Below, one piece after another: positions 1 to 9,700 of a stretch of 38,722 bases of DNA. Where the stretch lies: assembly GCA_029555885.1 (NCBI GenBank), contig JAKPQT010000163.1, forward strand, positions 1 through 38,722, in the 5' to 3' direction. Numbering within the stretch: position 1 is the stretch's first letter; each line of letters opens with the position of its first letter. The stretch comes from Chloroflexota bacterium. GTDB taxonomy: Bacteria > Chloroflexota > Anaerolineae > CG2-30-64-16. The notes below the pieces were generated by a model. The model saw only the letters and a list, made by a program, of their open reading frames with translations, was not told the DNA's origin and made no database searches. Position numbers and translations under genes: made by a program.

Positions 1-1
1 C

Positions 2-1723
2 ATCTGGCGCGACGAAGGTAAGCCCCCCGACCGCTTGCTCTTGACCGGCGATGACCTCGTAGAGGCCGAGCACTGGGTCAGTCAACATGAGCGGGAGCTG
101 GAGCCGCACGAGACGGAGTTCCTGGCCGCCAGCCAGGCCGCTCGGGATGTGCTGGAGCGGAAAACGGCGGCTGCACGCGAGGCGGCACGCCAACGCGAGC
201 TGGAGGCCGCGCAGGCGCTGTTAGAAGAACAGCGGCGACGGGCCGATGAACAGGCCCGCTCGGCCAATCGCTTGCGCATGGTGGCAGCAGCAGCCGTAGC
301 CTTCGCCCTTCTGGCGATCATCGCCCTGGCCAGTGCACGAGAATACGGGCAGGCAGCCAATATCGCCAGAGCCACAGAAGAGGCGGCAAAGAACGCAGCG
401 CTTTCGGCTCAACGTGAAGCCGAAGTGGCACGCGCCACAGAAGAGGCGGCAAAGAACGCGGCAGTTTCGGCTCAACTGGCCGCGCAAGCCGTGAACACGG
501 GCCAGGATGGGTCGCTGGACCTGGCCCTCCTGCTTGGAGCCGAGGCGCTGCGTGCTGCTGACACGCCGGCCGCACGACAAACTATGGAGGATCTTTGGCT
601 GGGATCGCCGGAGGTCCAAACGTATCTCCGCGCGCACGACGCGCCGGTGGGGAGCCTGGCCTTCAGTGGGGATGGACAGACGCTCATCTCGGGCGACGAG
701 GCCGGACGCCTGGTCGTCTGGTCCGTGGCGTCGGGGCAGCCTCTCTGGACACCCGCTGAACCAGGCCTGGCCGCATCACAGGTAGTCGCGCTTGACGGTA
801 CCGGGGAGCTCTTGGCAGCCGGGTCGAGCTATGGTGATATTCGGTTGTGGCAAGGAGAGCAGGGCCCGCCGCGCCGCCTGGATGAACATGTGGATGCCAT
901 CACCGATCTCGTGTTCAGCTTTAACGGCGAGTATCTCGCCTCAGTGTCCTTCACTGGAAGGACACTATTGTGGCCGCTCAATGCTCCACGCAGCATCGCT
1001 ACCCCGCTCGGAGCAGGTAGCCGACCTGTCACCGCCATCAGTTTTGGCCCCGAAAGCAGCACGGCGCTCATCGCCGCAACGGGCGGTATCGACGGGCAAG
1101 TCTGGCTGTGGACGAACCTGGATGCAGAACAGCCTGCCAGACAGGCACTCCCTATCGGGGAAGTCATCAGCGCCACTGTTGACAGCCTGGCCTTCGATGA
1201 CGCCGGCGTGCGGCTGGGCATCGGGTTCGATGACGGACAGTTCACCGCCTGGGATCTCGAACGGCGAGAGCTAATGTTTGCGCCGGTGGACGCGGAAGAT
1301 GCCCCCGTGGAGGGCCTCGCGTTTGACCCGCAGGATGATACCCTCGCAGTCCTGTTCGCCAACGGCGCGTTGCATCGCTACGCCCTGGTTGATCTTGCAT
1401 CCGGCCCGACGCAGCCTGCCAGCTGGTCACGACCACTGGTGGGCACAGTGAGCGGGGCGCTCACCTCAGATGGACGCACCTGGGCGCTCGGCCTGGACAC
1501 TGGCGCCGTCATTATCGGGAGCAAGGATGGACCGCCGCCTCTCGATACCAGCGCGGATCGAGAAGTGTTGATCGAGCAAGCCTGCCGTATCGCCAATCGG
1601 AATCTGTATGAGCCTGAGTGGAGTCTATATATCGGTGAAGACGTTCTTCCTTACAGGGAGACGTGCCATGTGGTTGAGCCGGCCCCGGCACGCGGGCCGG
1701 CTCAGGGGAGACAACCGCCATGA
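2..1723 (+). CDS. nSTAND-type WD40 repeat membrane protein, C-terminal part (5' end outside window)
   Basis: The reading frame is open to the left edge, so the N-terminal effector and ATPase domains are missing. The visible N-terminus (RLLLTGDDLVEAEHW, then an ELxPxExxFLxAS segment) is the conserved tail of nSTAND1-type NTPase modules that precede WD40 propellers. It is followed by a coiled coil, one transmembrane helix (window residues about 82-99), a short linker in which ARATEEAAKNAA occurs twice, and a beta-propeller of WD40-like repeats (about 190-500) with recurring GD/DG and LW/VW positions. Family knowledge: such proteins are membrane-anchored signalling or conflict STAND proteins in Chloroflexota, Cyanobacteria and Actinobacteria. 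The trigger and the effector cannot be told from this fragment. The stop overlaps the next start as ATGA. Confidence 0.85.
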   Translation: MWRDEGKPPDRLLLTGDDLVEAEHWVSQHERELEPHETEFLAASQAARDVLERKTAAAREAARQRELEAAQALLEEQRRRADEQARSANRLRMVAAAAVAFALLAIIALASAREYGQAANIARATEEAAKNAALSAQREAEVARATEEAAKNAAVSAQLAAQAVNTGQDGSLDLALLLGAEALRAADTPAARQTMEDLWLGSPEVQTYLRAHDAPVGSLAFSGDGQTLISGDEAGRLVVWSVASGQPLWTPAEPGLAASQVVALDGTGELLAAGSSYGDIRLWQGEQGPPRRLDEHVDAITDLVFSFNGEYLASVSFTGRTLLWPLNAPRSIATPLGAGSRPVTAISFGPESSTALIAATGGIDGQVWLWTNLDAEQPARQALPIGEVISATVDSLAFDDAGVRLGIGFDDGQFTAWDLERRELMFAPVDAEDAPVEGLAFDPQDDTLAVLFANGALHRYALVDLASGPTQPASWSRPLVGTVSGALTSDGRTWALGLDTGAVIIGSKDGPPPLDTSADREVLIEQACRIANRNLYEPEWSLYIGEDVLPYRETCHVVEPAPARGPAQGRQPP

Positions 1724-2487
1724 AAATCACTCGCGCATTGTGTTTGACCCTGCTGTTGCTTACACTGGGTCCTGCACCGGCGACGACTGCTCAGACATCG
1801 ACCATCGATTGCCGCAACAGGCCAGCTCTGACCCAGACCGCAAACATAAATGGGACAACCGCGTGTTTTACTGTCAAACCTGCACCTCGCAGTACAGCCC
1901 TCCGGCTCGACCTGGCTGTGGCGAGCGGCGCTTACGACCTGTACGTGAGGCCGGGAAGCCCTACATCGCTGGCCGCCGCGGACAAGGTTAACGTCAGCGC
2001 CGCCAGCAGCGGGCTCAGCTATGTCCTGGTCAACCCGGGCACGAGCACCTACACGGTTGCCGTGGTGCGCACCGGCCGGTCCGGTGCCGCGCGCCTGTCA
2101 CTGGCGACAGGATACGCCGCAACTCTCCAGTGCTCCGCGACGTCCTGTATTGCCACCTACCCGCTGACGTCGATGCCCGGCGCCAGATACGGCGACCAGG
2201 CAATCTTCTCAGCCGCCATCAGCAAAGCCGGCCGCGTGCAAGTCCGGGTGACCTGGAAAGGCACCGCGCGCCTTTCGGCCCTGCTCTATGGGCCCAGCGT
2301 ATCGAGAGCCAGCGTCACACAAAGCTCGCTTGCCCGTAAGGACGGCGCGAGCCCGCTCACTCTGACCTATGACGTGCGGAGCACCAACCTGATTCGCGGC
2401 GGCAAGTGGTCCGTGGGCCTCAGCAATGGGGGCAAAGCGGGCGGCACCGTCACCAGCGGCGAGGTGCGCATTACTTATCCGCAGTAG
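1720..2487 (+). CDS. Secreted protein with pre-peptidase C-terminal (PPC)-like fold
   Basis: The 255-residue protein has a clear Sec signal peptide (MKITRALCLTLLLLTLGPAP, probable cleavage near ATTAQ), so it should be exported. The mature part has two beta-rich modules: residues about 30-130 resemble PPC/bacterial pre-peptidase domains (a YDLYVRPG-like strand and a TYTVAVV-like strand), and a second similar module fills the rest. Several Cys (CRN, ACF, LQCSATSC) could form disulfides. The start overlaps the WD40 protein stop by four bases (ATGA), implying translational coupling and a related role, perhaps an extracytoplasmic partner of the membrane STAND protein. No catalytic motif is visible and the precise function is unknown. 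Confidence 0.75.
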   Translation: MKITRALCLTLLLLTLGPAPATTAQTSTIDCRNRPALTQTANINGTTACFTVKPAPRSTALRLDLAVASGAYDLYVRPGSPTSLAAADKVNVSAASSGLSYVLVNPGTSTYTVAVVRTGRSGAARLSLATGYAATLQCSATSCIATYPLTSMPGARYGDQAIFSAAISKAGRVQVRVTWKGTARLSALLYGPSVSRASVTQSSLARKDGASPLTLTYDVRSTNLIRGGKWSVGLSNGGKAGGTVTSGEVRITYPQ

Positions 2488-2497
2488 AGACAGTTAT

Positions 2498-2550
2498 TTG
2501 TGTTTCCGATATGGAGAGTGCTACAATTGTGACTAAACTGTGACACAATG
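2498..2550 (+). promoter_or_regulatory. Promoter with TGTGA direct-repeat operator before the winged-helix ATPase
   Basis: TTGTGT (2498-2503), 18 bp, then TACAAT (2522-2527) is a plausible sigma-70 promoter. Directly downstream TTGTGAC (2527-2533) and CTGTGAC (2538-2544) form a direct repeat with 11-bp spacing, ending in ACAA. An alternative -10 is CACAAT at 2545-2550. The repeat matches the one at 9900-9920 nearly base for base. OmpR/PhoB-type winged helices bind 11-bp direct repeats, and the gene downstream encodes such a domain, so autoregulation is a reasonable inference. Confidence 0.5.
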
Positions 2551-2567
2551 CCGCCTCACGAGCTGCG

Positions 2568-4037
2568 ATGCTGGAAAACGATTACAGCCAACGTCTGAAA
2601 CACTGGCTCGACCGATTCGGCTTCACGGCGGATCCGTTTGCCGTTTATGAGGCCGACCAGGAACGCTCTGTCATTCCTTACATCTTCGTAGACCGGCCGT
2701 ATGTCCACCATGTAGTCGGTGATCCGGCGCGTCCCCAGGCGGCCTTTCTGCTGGCACGGGCTGGTGAGGGCAAGACGGCTACCCGTGAAATCGTCCTCTA
2801 CGAGTGTATGCACGGTCGTCTCCGCAATCGGACCCTGCCTGTGCGTTACAGCAACTTCGACTTCCTGCTTGCCCAGACAAACGGCGACCCCCAGCGTGTC
2901 ACCTTGCACCACCATGCCGCGGCCATCGCCCACGCAACATTGCAGACGCTGGCCGATGACGTGCCACCGCAATATTTTGCGTTTCTTGACGCTGCGGGCC
3001 GCGACCTACTGCTGGCCTTCGGGCAGACGTTCGCCACGGGGTACACCCAGCATAAACTCGCCAGGCTGCTACAAGGCGAAGCCGCCAGTTTCGATTTGGA
3101 GTCCTCATTACCTATCGATATCCTGAAGTGGCTGGTGCAGTCCGTCACACAGTTGGGACCTGCGAGGGACCGGCGGTACGAGGCCGTCTATGTCCTCGTC
3201 GACCGCGCCGACGAGACCGCCGCCGGGGCTCAGGCGGCGCAACCCCTGCTTCAGCCATTGGTTGTCGACAGTCTGCTGCAGGGCGTGCCCGGTCTGGCGC
3301 TCAAGTTTTTCTTAACCCCCAACTTGGGCAACGCATTGGTGAATACGGTACGCCATGACCGGTACTATGTCGAAACGATAAAGTGGGATGATGCAGCCCT
3401 CCGCAGCATGCTCGAACAGCGCCTGACCTATTACAGCAACAATCGCATCGAACACTTTGGGCAGTTGTGCACAACGGCGGCACGCAGCAGCGCCTTGGAT
3501 CGCCTGATAGCCAAGAGCCAAGCGTCGCCGCGCACTTTACTGCGGCTATGTGCGGCCTTGCTCACGCACCACGTCGACCGCACCTCCGACCTGTTTCTCG
3601 ACACGAAGGATATCAACGCCGCCCTGGGTACGCTTGAGCCGAGGGCAGGCGCAAATACGGAAGCTGCACTGCTTCCGCTGCCGGCTCTGGCGGAAGCGGC
3701 CCCGGCAAATGGTGAGACCACGGGTCTGCGCTTGGACGACAGCGGGCATGTCTGGCTCGCCGGCGTGCCGCTCGATCCGCCGCTCACAGCCCTCGAGTTC
3801 CGCTTGCTGCACACCCTCTATGTCGCGGCGCCCGACATTGTCCTGTCCGAGGACCTGATTGCTGCCGTCTGGGACTCATCCTGGACAGCCGAGACCACCC
3901 TGTCAGCCGCCGACGAACAGAACCTCCGCAAGCTGGTGGCCCGCTTGCGCAAAAGGCTGAACCGGGCGCCAGGCGGGAAATCTCAAGACCTTGTGCGCAA
4001 CGCCCACGGCCGGGGTTACTGGTTGAGCGCTAGCTGA
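2568..4037 (+). CDS. P-loop ATPase with C-terminal OmpR-type winged-helix DNA-binding domain
   Basis: This 489-residue protein has an N-terminal region leading to a P-loop ARAGEGKT (63-70; first Gly replaced by Ala) and a Walker B-like strand VYVLVDRADE (207-216). Its last ~105 residues form a transcriptional-regulator winged helix: the VWLAGVPLDPPLTALEFRLL start, an LSEDLIAAVW helix, the NLRKLVARLRKRL recognition helix and a final GRGYWL hairpin. No phospho-receiver domain is present, so it is an ATPase-coupled DNA-binding protein rather than a two-component regulator. Family inference: a STAND-like switch whose ATP state alters DNA binding. It has its own promoter region with 11-bp repeats, the geometry used by OmpR-type domains, so it may regulate itself and neighbouring genes. 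Confidence 0.85.
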   Translation: MLENDYSQRLKHWLDRFGFTADPFAVYEADQERSVIPYIFVDRPYVHHVVGDPARPQAAFLLARAGEGKTATREIVLYECMHGRLRNRTLPVRYSNFDFLLAQTNGDPQRVTLHHHAAAIAHATLQTLADDVPPQYFAFLDAAGRDLLLAFGQTFATGYTQHKLARLLQGEAASFDLESSLPIDILKWLVQSVTQLGPARDRRYEAVYVLVDRADETAAGAQAAQPLLQPLVVDSLLQGVPGLALKFFLTPNLGNALVNTVRHDRYYVETIKWDDAALRSMLEQRLTYYSNNRIEHFGQLCTTAARSSALDRLIAKSQASPRTLLRLCAALLTHHVDRTSDLFLDTKDINAALGTLEPRAGANTEAALLPLPALAEAAPANGETTGLRLDDSGHVWLAGVPLDPPLTALEFRLLHTLYVAAPDIVLSEDLIAAVWDSSWTAETTLSAADEQNLRKLVARLRKRLNRAPGGKSQDLVRNAHGRGYWLSAS

Positions 4038-4066
4038 GCGGTGCAAGTGGCACAGCGACACGAAAA

Positions 4067-4158
4067 TGTCACACTTTAATCCTTTTAATGCACTTGCAGA
4101 ACACGTGCGGACCTGTCATCATGTGATTTGATTCACACAAATCAGCATGGCGCATAAT
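4067..4158 (+). promoter_or_regulatory. Upstream region of the double-ATPase gene: TGTCACA box, CRP-like palindrome, -10 box
   Basis: The 168-bp gap holds TGTCACA (4067-4073, an inverted TGTGACA) and a perfect TGTGA-N6-TCACA palindrome (4122-4137). TTGATT (4128-4133), 19 bp, then CATAAT (4153-4158) is a weak promoter candidate whose -35 box lies inside the palindrome. The palindrome has the classic CRP/FNR-family operator form, but the TGTGA core is also shared with the two neighbouring promoters (2527-2544 and 9901-9926), so a common local regulator is equally possible. Confidence 0.45.
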
Positions 4159-4205
4159 GTCAATCGCGCCATGACTTTGCAGGGCTATCCCTTCTCGAGG
4201 GCCAC

Positions 4206-6680
4206 ATGATCAATGTCGACGTGAGCAAGCTCTGGGATGAAGCGGAACCGCTCCCCCAGTATGAGGCTTTCCTCCAGGCAAGACTGCCAGCATCTTCCGG
4301 GCAAGATCCCTTCCAGCTTGATCTCCATCGCAACGGACGACAAGTCGCCCATCCGCTGGCTTCGCGCAATGATCAACTCCAGAAGCTAACCAAAACGCTT
4401 GTTCAGCCGGTTAACACAGTGATCTGTGGTCGACCCTGCTCAGGTAAGAGTACGCTAAGTGAGCACGCAATCAGCAGTCTGCCACCCAGGCACCGGATTC
4501 TGATTGTCAACTGGCAGTTCACTCTTGGACGCGATGACCCGGCCGAAATCTTCGTGGGTTTCCGTCGCCATGAGCTCATCCATCGCATTCTTGTTGCACC
4601 TGGTATTGCCGCAGTATGCAGACGGCTGGAGCACTTATTGGTCGATTCCGAGGACAAACTTGCAAAGTTGCTGGAACTACTAACTACCCCCGACACTTCC
4701 TGGCTGGCTGATCACGGCCCGGCGTTGCCACTCAACACAGCAGCGCGCGCCGAACTGCGTCAGCGGATGGAACGACTCAGCAAAGACGAAATCGACGCCA
4801 TCTACTTCGACCTCGGAATTCCGGCGTCACTGAGCAGCGAGAGCACGAATGCCGCCAGAGTCATCATCCTGCTGACGCACCTGCAAAGCCAGCAGCGGGA
4901 ACAGGAGCTTCTGGAATGGCTGAAGAAGAAGGCCCCGAACGTCAGCCTGGCAGATCTGGACCCCGCTCAATCCAACACGCAACCCCAGTGGCAGCCATAT
5001 GAGCATGTCCGTATAGTCGTAGATGAGTTGGACAAGCTGGCCCCGGCCACACAGCGGCGCTTGGTCAGAGAGGCCGTGTGCCTGTCCGATGCCTATCCTA
5101 ATCTATACTTTATGTTGGTAGGGACACAGGATCTGAAGCAGGAGGCGCGAGCACATCTGTTCTGGCTGCCACTGAGAGAATGGTCGGATGAGGACCTGCG
5201 TGATCTGTTGGGCGCTCGCATCAAGGCTATTCATACAAATATCACGCTCGCAGATGCGCGAAAGAACTGGCCGATACTGCTCAACCTCAACCAGGAGCTA
5301 GATCAGCCGGCGCTCCAGCATCTCTGCCAGACACTCAGCCAGGGCGCTATCAGGGTCTATGCGCACGGCCATGTCCACAGGAGTCTGGCTGATGCTCCTG
5401 TCCACGCTCTGAACCTCGCACGAGGTGTCGTATGGGCCTGCGCCATGCGCGATGGCGGACCGAAAATTACCCAGGCCGAGATCAATGAGCTGATCGAAGC
5501 ATACTGGCAGCACGTGCCGAAGGAAGATGGCCCCCGCCTGCCCCATTTTCAGGGGCGCACGGATGAAAAGGCGTGCCTTTGCCCCTCCAATGGAAGTGAC
5601 TCGCAGTTGATTAACGTCTATGGCGAACCCGGCATGGGCAAAACTCGCCTACTGGCTGAGGCCGCTTCCGAACTACGCTGTCGATCTATACAGCAGGTGG
5701 TCTGCCATGCCGACTTCGATACGTTCAAGGAGTTCCACTCATCTCACTGGCAGAGCAAGCTGCTCAGGGCTCTGGTGACCAGCGCGGACGGCCGGTTGAC
5801 ATACGCCGGCAACGAGCCGAGCGCGGCGGAGATTGTCGATCAGCTCAGTGCGCTTCCCGGTCCTCCTCCGGTTCTGATGTTCGATACGACAGAAGTCGTG
5901 CATGATAATCCGCCCTTTCTGGACTGGCTCGAAGCCGAAGTGATCGTGCCATTACTCACCCGCAGCAAGGTGCGCATGGTGTTTGCCGGTCGGACGCGCG
6001 TGCCCTGGCCTGGTCGACGCCCGATATCGGATGTGAAAAAGCTCATACCTCTGAATACGCTGGAGAAGGATCTTCCCGATGATCCGGCTCAGCAGCTAGT
6101 GCGCGAGATCCTGCGCCTGCGCCCGTTAGGGCTCGATGACGCGCAGGTTGACAAACTCACGGATGTCGTGATTAACTTATCTTGCGGCCATCCCGAGTTG
6201 GCAAAATGCTTGGCCTACAGCACCGTGATAGACGGACAGACGTTTGGGCAACGTCTTAGTGGACGTCTGGCAAGGGAAGTGGTTAGACCCTTCATTAATA
6301 TGGAGTGGTTTAAGGGGCTCAAAGCTCCCTGGCCGCAGATTCTCTGGTCGGCCAGCATCCTCCCCTGGTTCGACAGCGACGTGTTGCGAGATTTCTTACA
6401 AGCATACAAACCGACTCTGGCGCCGGATTCGCGAGATGCCTTTTTCATACAGGGAATCTCCGATATAATGACCACGACGGCTGCTGTGATATGGGCAGAG
6501 GGCGGCTATCGCCTGAACGATGCCATCCGTGAAATCACGCGCCACTGCTGGCAATTAAATTCTCGCACTGACTATGATCATGCACGTAAATGCGCGCGCG
6601 AGATATGGCAGAAGTTTATCCGGGATCCTGAACTGGAAGACAACCGCGCCAGGTATCAGCAAGAGTACGATACGATCTAG
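4206..6680 (+). CDS. Tandem P-loop ATPase (STAND-like) with a possible inserted death-like EAD
   Basis: The 824-residue protein has two ATPase modules. Module 1 has Walker A GRPCSGKS (75-82) and Walker B RIVVDELDKL (269-278). Between them, about residues 178-255, lies a helical segment (ELRQRMERLSKDEIDAIYFD continuing with DLGIP, then a long LLTHLQ helix and an ELLEWLKKKAPN helix) that resembles death-like effector-associated domains of bacterial conflict proteins. Module 2 has Walker A GEPGMGKT (473-480), Walker B VLMFDTTE (556-563) and a VFAGRTR strand, closely resembling the ATPase of the next gene. No catalytic effector is recognised. ATG 4206 is the first good start. The stop is 28 bp before the next start, so the two are probably cotranscribed. 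It may be a signalling or defence ATPase; the function is not proven. Confidence 0.8.
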   Translation: MINVDVSKLWDEAEPLPQYEAFLQARLPASSGQDPFQLDLHRNGRQVAHPLASRNDQLQKLTKTLVQPVNTVICGRPCSGKSTLSEHAISSLPPRHRILIVNWQFTLGRDDPAEIFVGFRRHELIHRILVAPGIAAVCRRLEHLLVDSEDKLAKLLELLTTPDTSWLADHGPALPLNTAARAELRQRMERLSKDEIDAIYFDLGIPASLSSESTNAARVIILLTHLQSQQREQELLEWLKKKAPNVSLADLDPAQSNTQPQWQPYEHVRIVVDELDKLAPATQRRLVREAVCLSDAYPNLYFMLVGTQDLKQEARAHLFWLPLREWSDEDLRDLLGARIKAIHTNITLADARKNWPILLNLNQELDQPALQHLCQTLSQGAIRVYAHGHVHRSLADAPVHALNLARGVVWACAMRDGGPKITQAEINELIEAYWQHVPKEDGPRLPHFQGRTDEKACLCPSNGSDSQLINVYGEPGMGKTRLLAEAASELRCRSIQQVVCHADFDTFKEFHSSHWQSKLLRALVTSADGRLTYAGNEPSAAEIVDQLSALPGPPPVLMFDTTEVVHDNPPFLDWLEAEVIVPLLTRSKVRMVFAGRTRVPWPGRRPISDVKKLIPLNTLEKDLPDDPAQQLVREILRLRPLGLDDAQVDKLTDVVINLSCGHPELAKCLAYSTVIDGQTFGQRLSGRLAREVVRPFINMEWFKGLKAPWPQILWSASILPWFDSDVLRDFLQAYKPTLAPDSRDAFFIQGISDIMTTTAAVIWAEGGYRLNDAIREITRHCWQLNSRTDYDHARKCAREIWQKFIRDPELEDNRARYQQEYDTI

Positions 6681-6708
6681 TTTGACTTGGCCGCCAGGAG
6701 CAGCACCC

Positions 6709-9700
6709 ATGCCCAAAGATGCACTTTTCGCAGACCAACCGGTGCGGTTGATTTCCTTGTCCGAGAGGATCACAAACCTGGTTGGACGCAAACGGGAACT
6801 CGATCGCATTGATCGATATCTCAATCACAAGAATGCGAAATCTTTCCTCTATTACTATTCATCCGGCGGCCTGGGCAAGACGCGGCTGCTTGAGGAAATC
6901 ACTAGGCGGGCGCAGAATCGCCCGGAGGAATTCCGCTGCAGTGGCATCATCGATCTCTATCACACGGATGTCCACAGCAGCACCGACATTCGCCTTGCCA
7001 TTGCCAATGGCCTGGACCCGGACAACAAGGATTTCACAGAGTACCGGGACAGGCAGATGGAATATGACCGGAAGTACGCCCGCGAAGATAAATCGGAAGA
7101 CGCGAAAAAGCTTCGACGTACGATCGCCCAGATCTTCGAGAATAGCTTAGTTGCTTTGACTAAACGAGTGCGAGTCGTACTTTGCTTTGACACCTTTGAG
7201 CACGTTCAGTTCCCCACGACAATCGTCGATCAGACGGCCGCGAATTATGCACCTGCCCTCTGGCTAAGTTCATGGCTAATGAAGTTCCTGGCCGACCTGG
7301 ACAATGTCCTTGTCGTGTTTGCAGGGCGACCACGACCAAACAAAGACCCACAGAGCATCTTGGTGTCTGAGTCGCTGAGCCGCGCTCCTGGGTCGGAAGG
7401 ACGACTACCGCCACACAAAGGGCCACAGTCGCGCAAAAATACAGACCCACAGAAGGTCTTTATCGAAACCCTGCGCGGCCAACTGAGAGGCCGGTTTGAG
7501 GCGGTTGAGCTGCGGCCACTGCCGCGCGAGGATACCGAGGTCTTCATTGGCGCACTGCCAGACGGAAACACAGTCCTGCCCCCTGATCTGCGCGATATAG
7601 CGCACAGGGTCACGGAAGGCAGACCCATTTTCCTTCACCTGCTGGTCGACCTGCTGCGCGGCCTGCACCCGCAGCCCAGCGAGTTGCGAGGTCTGCTGGA
7701 ACAATGGAAGAGGGAAGGGACCGCGTTCAAAGTTCCCGTAGAACACCGCTCACCACAGGAATACATCCAGGCACAAATCATCAGGAGTCTATATAACGAA
7801 ACGGGGGTGCTGGGCGGCTATCTCGGACGCATGGCTTTGCTGCCCAAAGGTGTGAATCAGGATATCCTGGTCAATGTGTTGGGACTCGATGCCGAAGAAG
7901 CCAGCGAGTTCATCAATAGGGTGCGCTGGATCTCATTCGTCAAGGAGTACCGAAAGGAGCCATTTGGCGCACAGAGCGTCGGGGACAATCGCTTGTTCCT
8001 CCATGACGAACTATATGTTCTGATGACATCGCCCAAATTCGTCCCCACAGCCCGCCACAGCGAGCGCGATATGGCGAATCGGATGGTCCGCTATCTGAAC
8101 GGCCAGATTACAGCTCAGCAACAGCAGCTGGGTGCATTATCGCGCCTGGAGCAAACTCAGGCACAGCGACAGATCGAGCAGTTGCAGCTTGAGGCCCTGT
8201 ATTACTCTCTCGTAGCAGATCCCAAGACCGGCTACGAAGAATATCGCCGCCTTGCCAACTTGGCGACCGAGACGGATAACGATGATTTCGGCATGAAGCT
8301 GCTCGACGAATTCCTGCGCTTCTATAATGACCCAAGACGCGTGATCCAGCTTGACCGCGTTAACATCAAACCGGAACGCCTGATCCGCGACCGGACCCTG
8401 ATGTGGATGGAGCGCCTGCATTGGAGCGAACACTATACTGAGGCCGTTAAATTTGCCGAGCGAGTCATGCAAAAACGGCTTGACTTCTACATCGGCGAGG
8501 ATGCGGAGGGTGTGGCTGTGCTCAGCAATATCACTGCGCTCTGGGCGCGCGATTGCGAAATGACGCAGGGATACCAGCCCCAAACCCTTGAGCGGGCGGA
8601 GACAATGTGGATTCGGCTGACTGATCAAGCTGGCTCCATACCGAACCCGCCAACCACTACACTACTCGCTCGTGCCCGCTTGGCGACGTCAGTAGGCTAC
8701 CTGCATCGTAAGGCCTCCAATCTCACTGCTGCCAAAACCTGTTATCTGGAGGCAGTGCAGATTTTCAAGCAATTCGAAGAGTCTAACAGATTCGTAGACG
8801 AGATGGCTTTCTTGCTAAACAACGTGGCCTATCTGAACGCCAACCAGGGCCACATGGAGGAAGCAAATCTGCAGGCTAATCGGGCTCGCCGTTACTTCGT
8901 GCAGTTGGGCAACCAACGAGGCGAGGCCTATGCCCTGTCGACGTTGGCTAACGTTGAAATCCGGTCCGGCGATTATGACCGCGCCGTCGAATTTGCTACC
9001 GCGGCGGTGGACAAGTTCAAACCGCTTGCTGATGAACGCGGCACCGTACTTGCACTCATGGCACGTGCCCAGGCCCGCCGAAAAGATGCCAAAGCCGATA
9101 TCCTGAAAGGCTTATGCACCGATAACCTCGTCTCGCAACTGAAACAGGCCGAGGAAGACCTCAACTCCGCCATAGAACTTGCGCATAAGGCAAGCTGGCT
9201 AGACCATGAGCTGCCCATGCTCCATGCCAAGCGCGCCAAAGTCTACCGCGAAATGGGTTTGCTGGCGCGCAGTCAAGAAGACGCGGCGAAGGCTGAGTCC
9301 TATTTCAAGGAAGGACAAACGGATTTCGAACGAGCATTAGGAGTCAGAGGGGATCAGATTGGAAGGGCGCTGACCACGGAAGGCGACTTTGAAAGTTATG
9401 ACATTCGGGTCGACTTCGCTGAACATCTCTTCCGCGCGGAGAGAATCAGCGAGGCTAACCGTATGCTGGCTGACCTGGAGGAAGCCTTGCCGCTCGCATC
9501 GAAACCCGAAGGTCTCAAACCCGAATACTGTCGGCTTCGCGGCAAGATAGAACGCCTGAGGGTCGAAATGGCGCAAAAAGAAGGACAGAAGTTTGAGGCC
9601 CTGAAGCACGCCATTTGCGCCTACAGCTACTTTACCCGTTTCTCTGAGCTGGATCGCAAGCGCAAGGGCATGTCCAACAAGACCCAGGAGTTGCTGCTAG

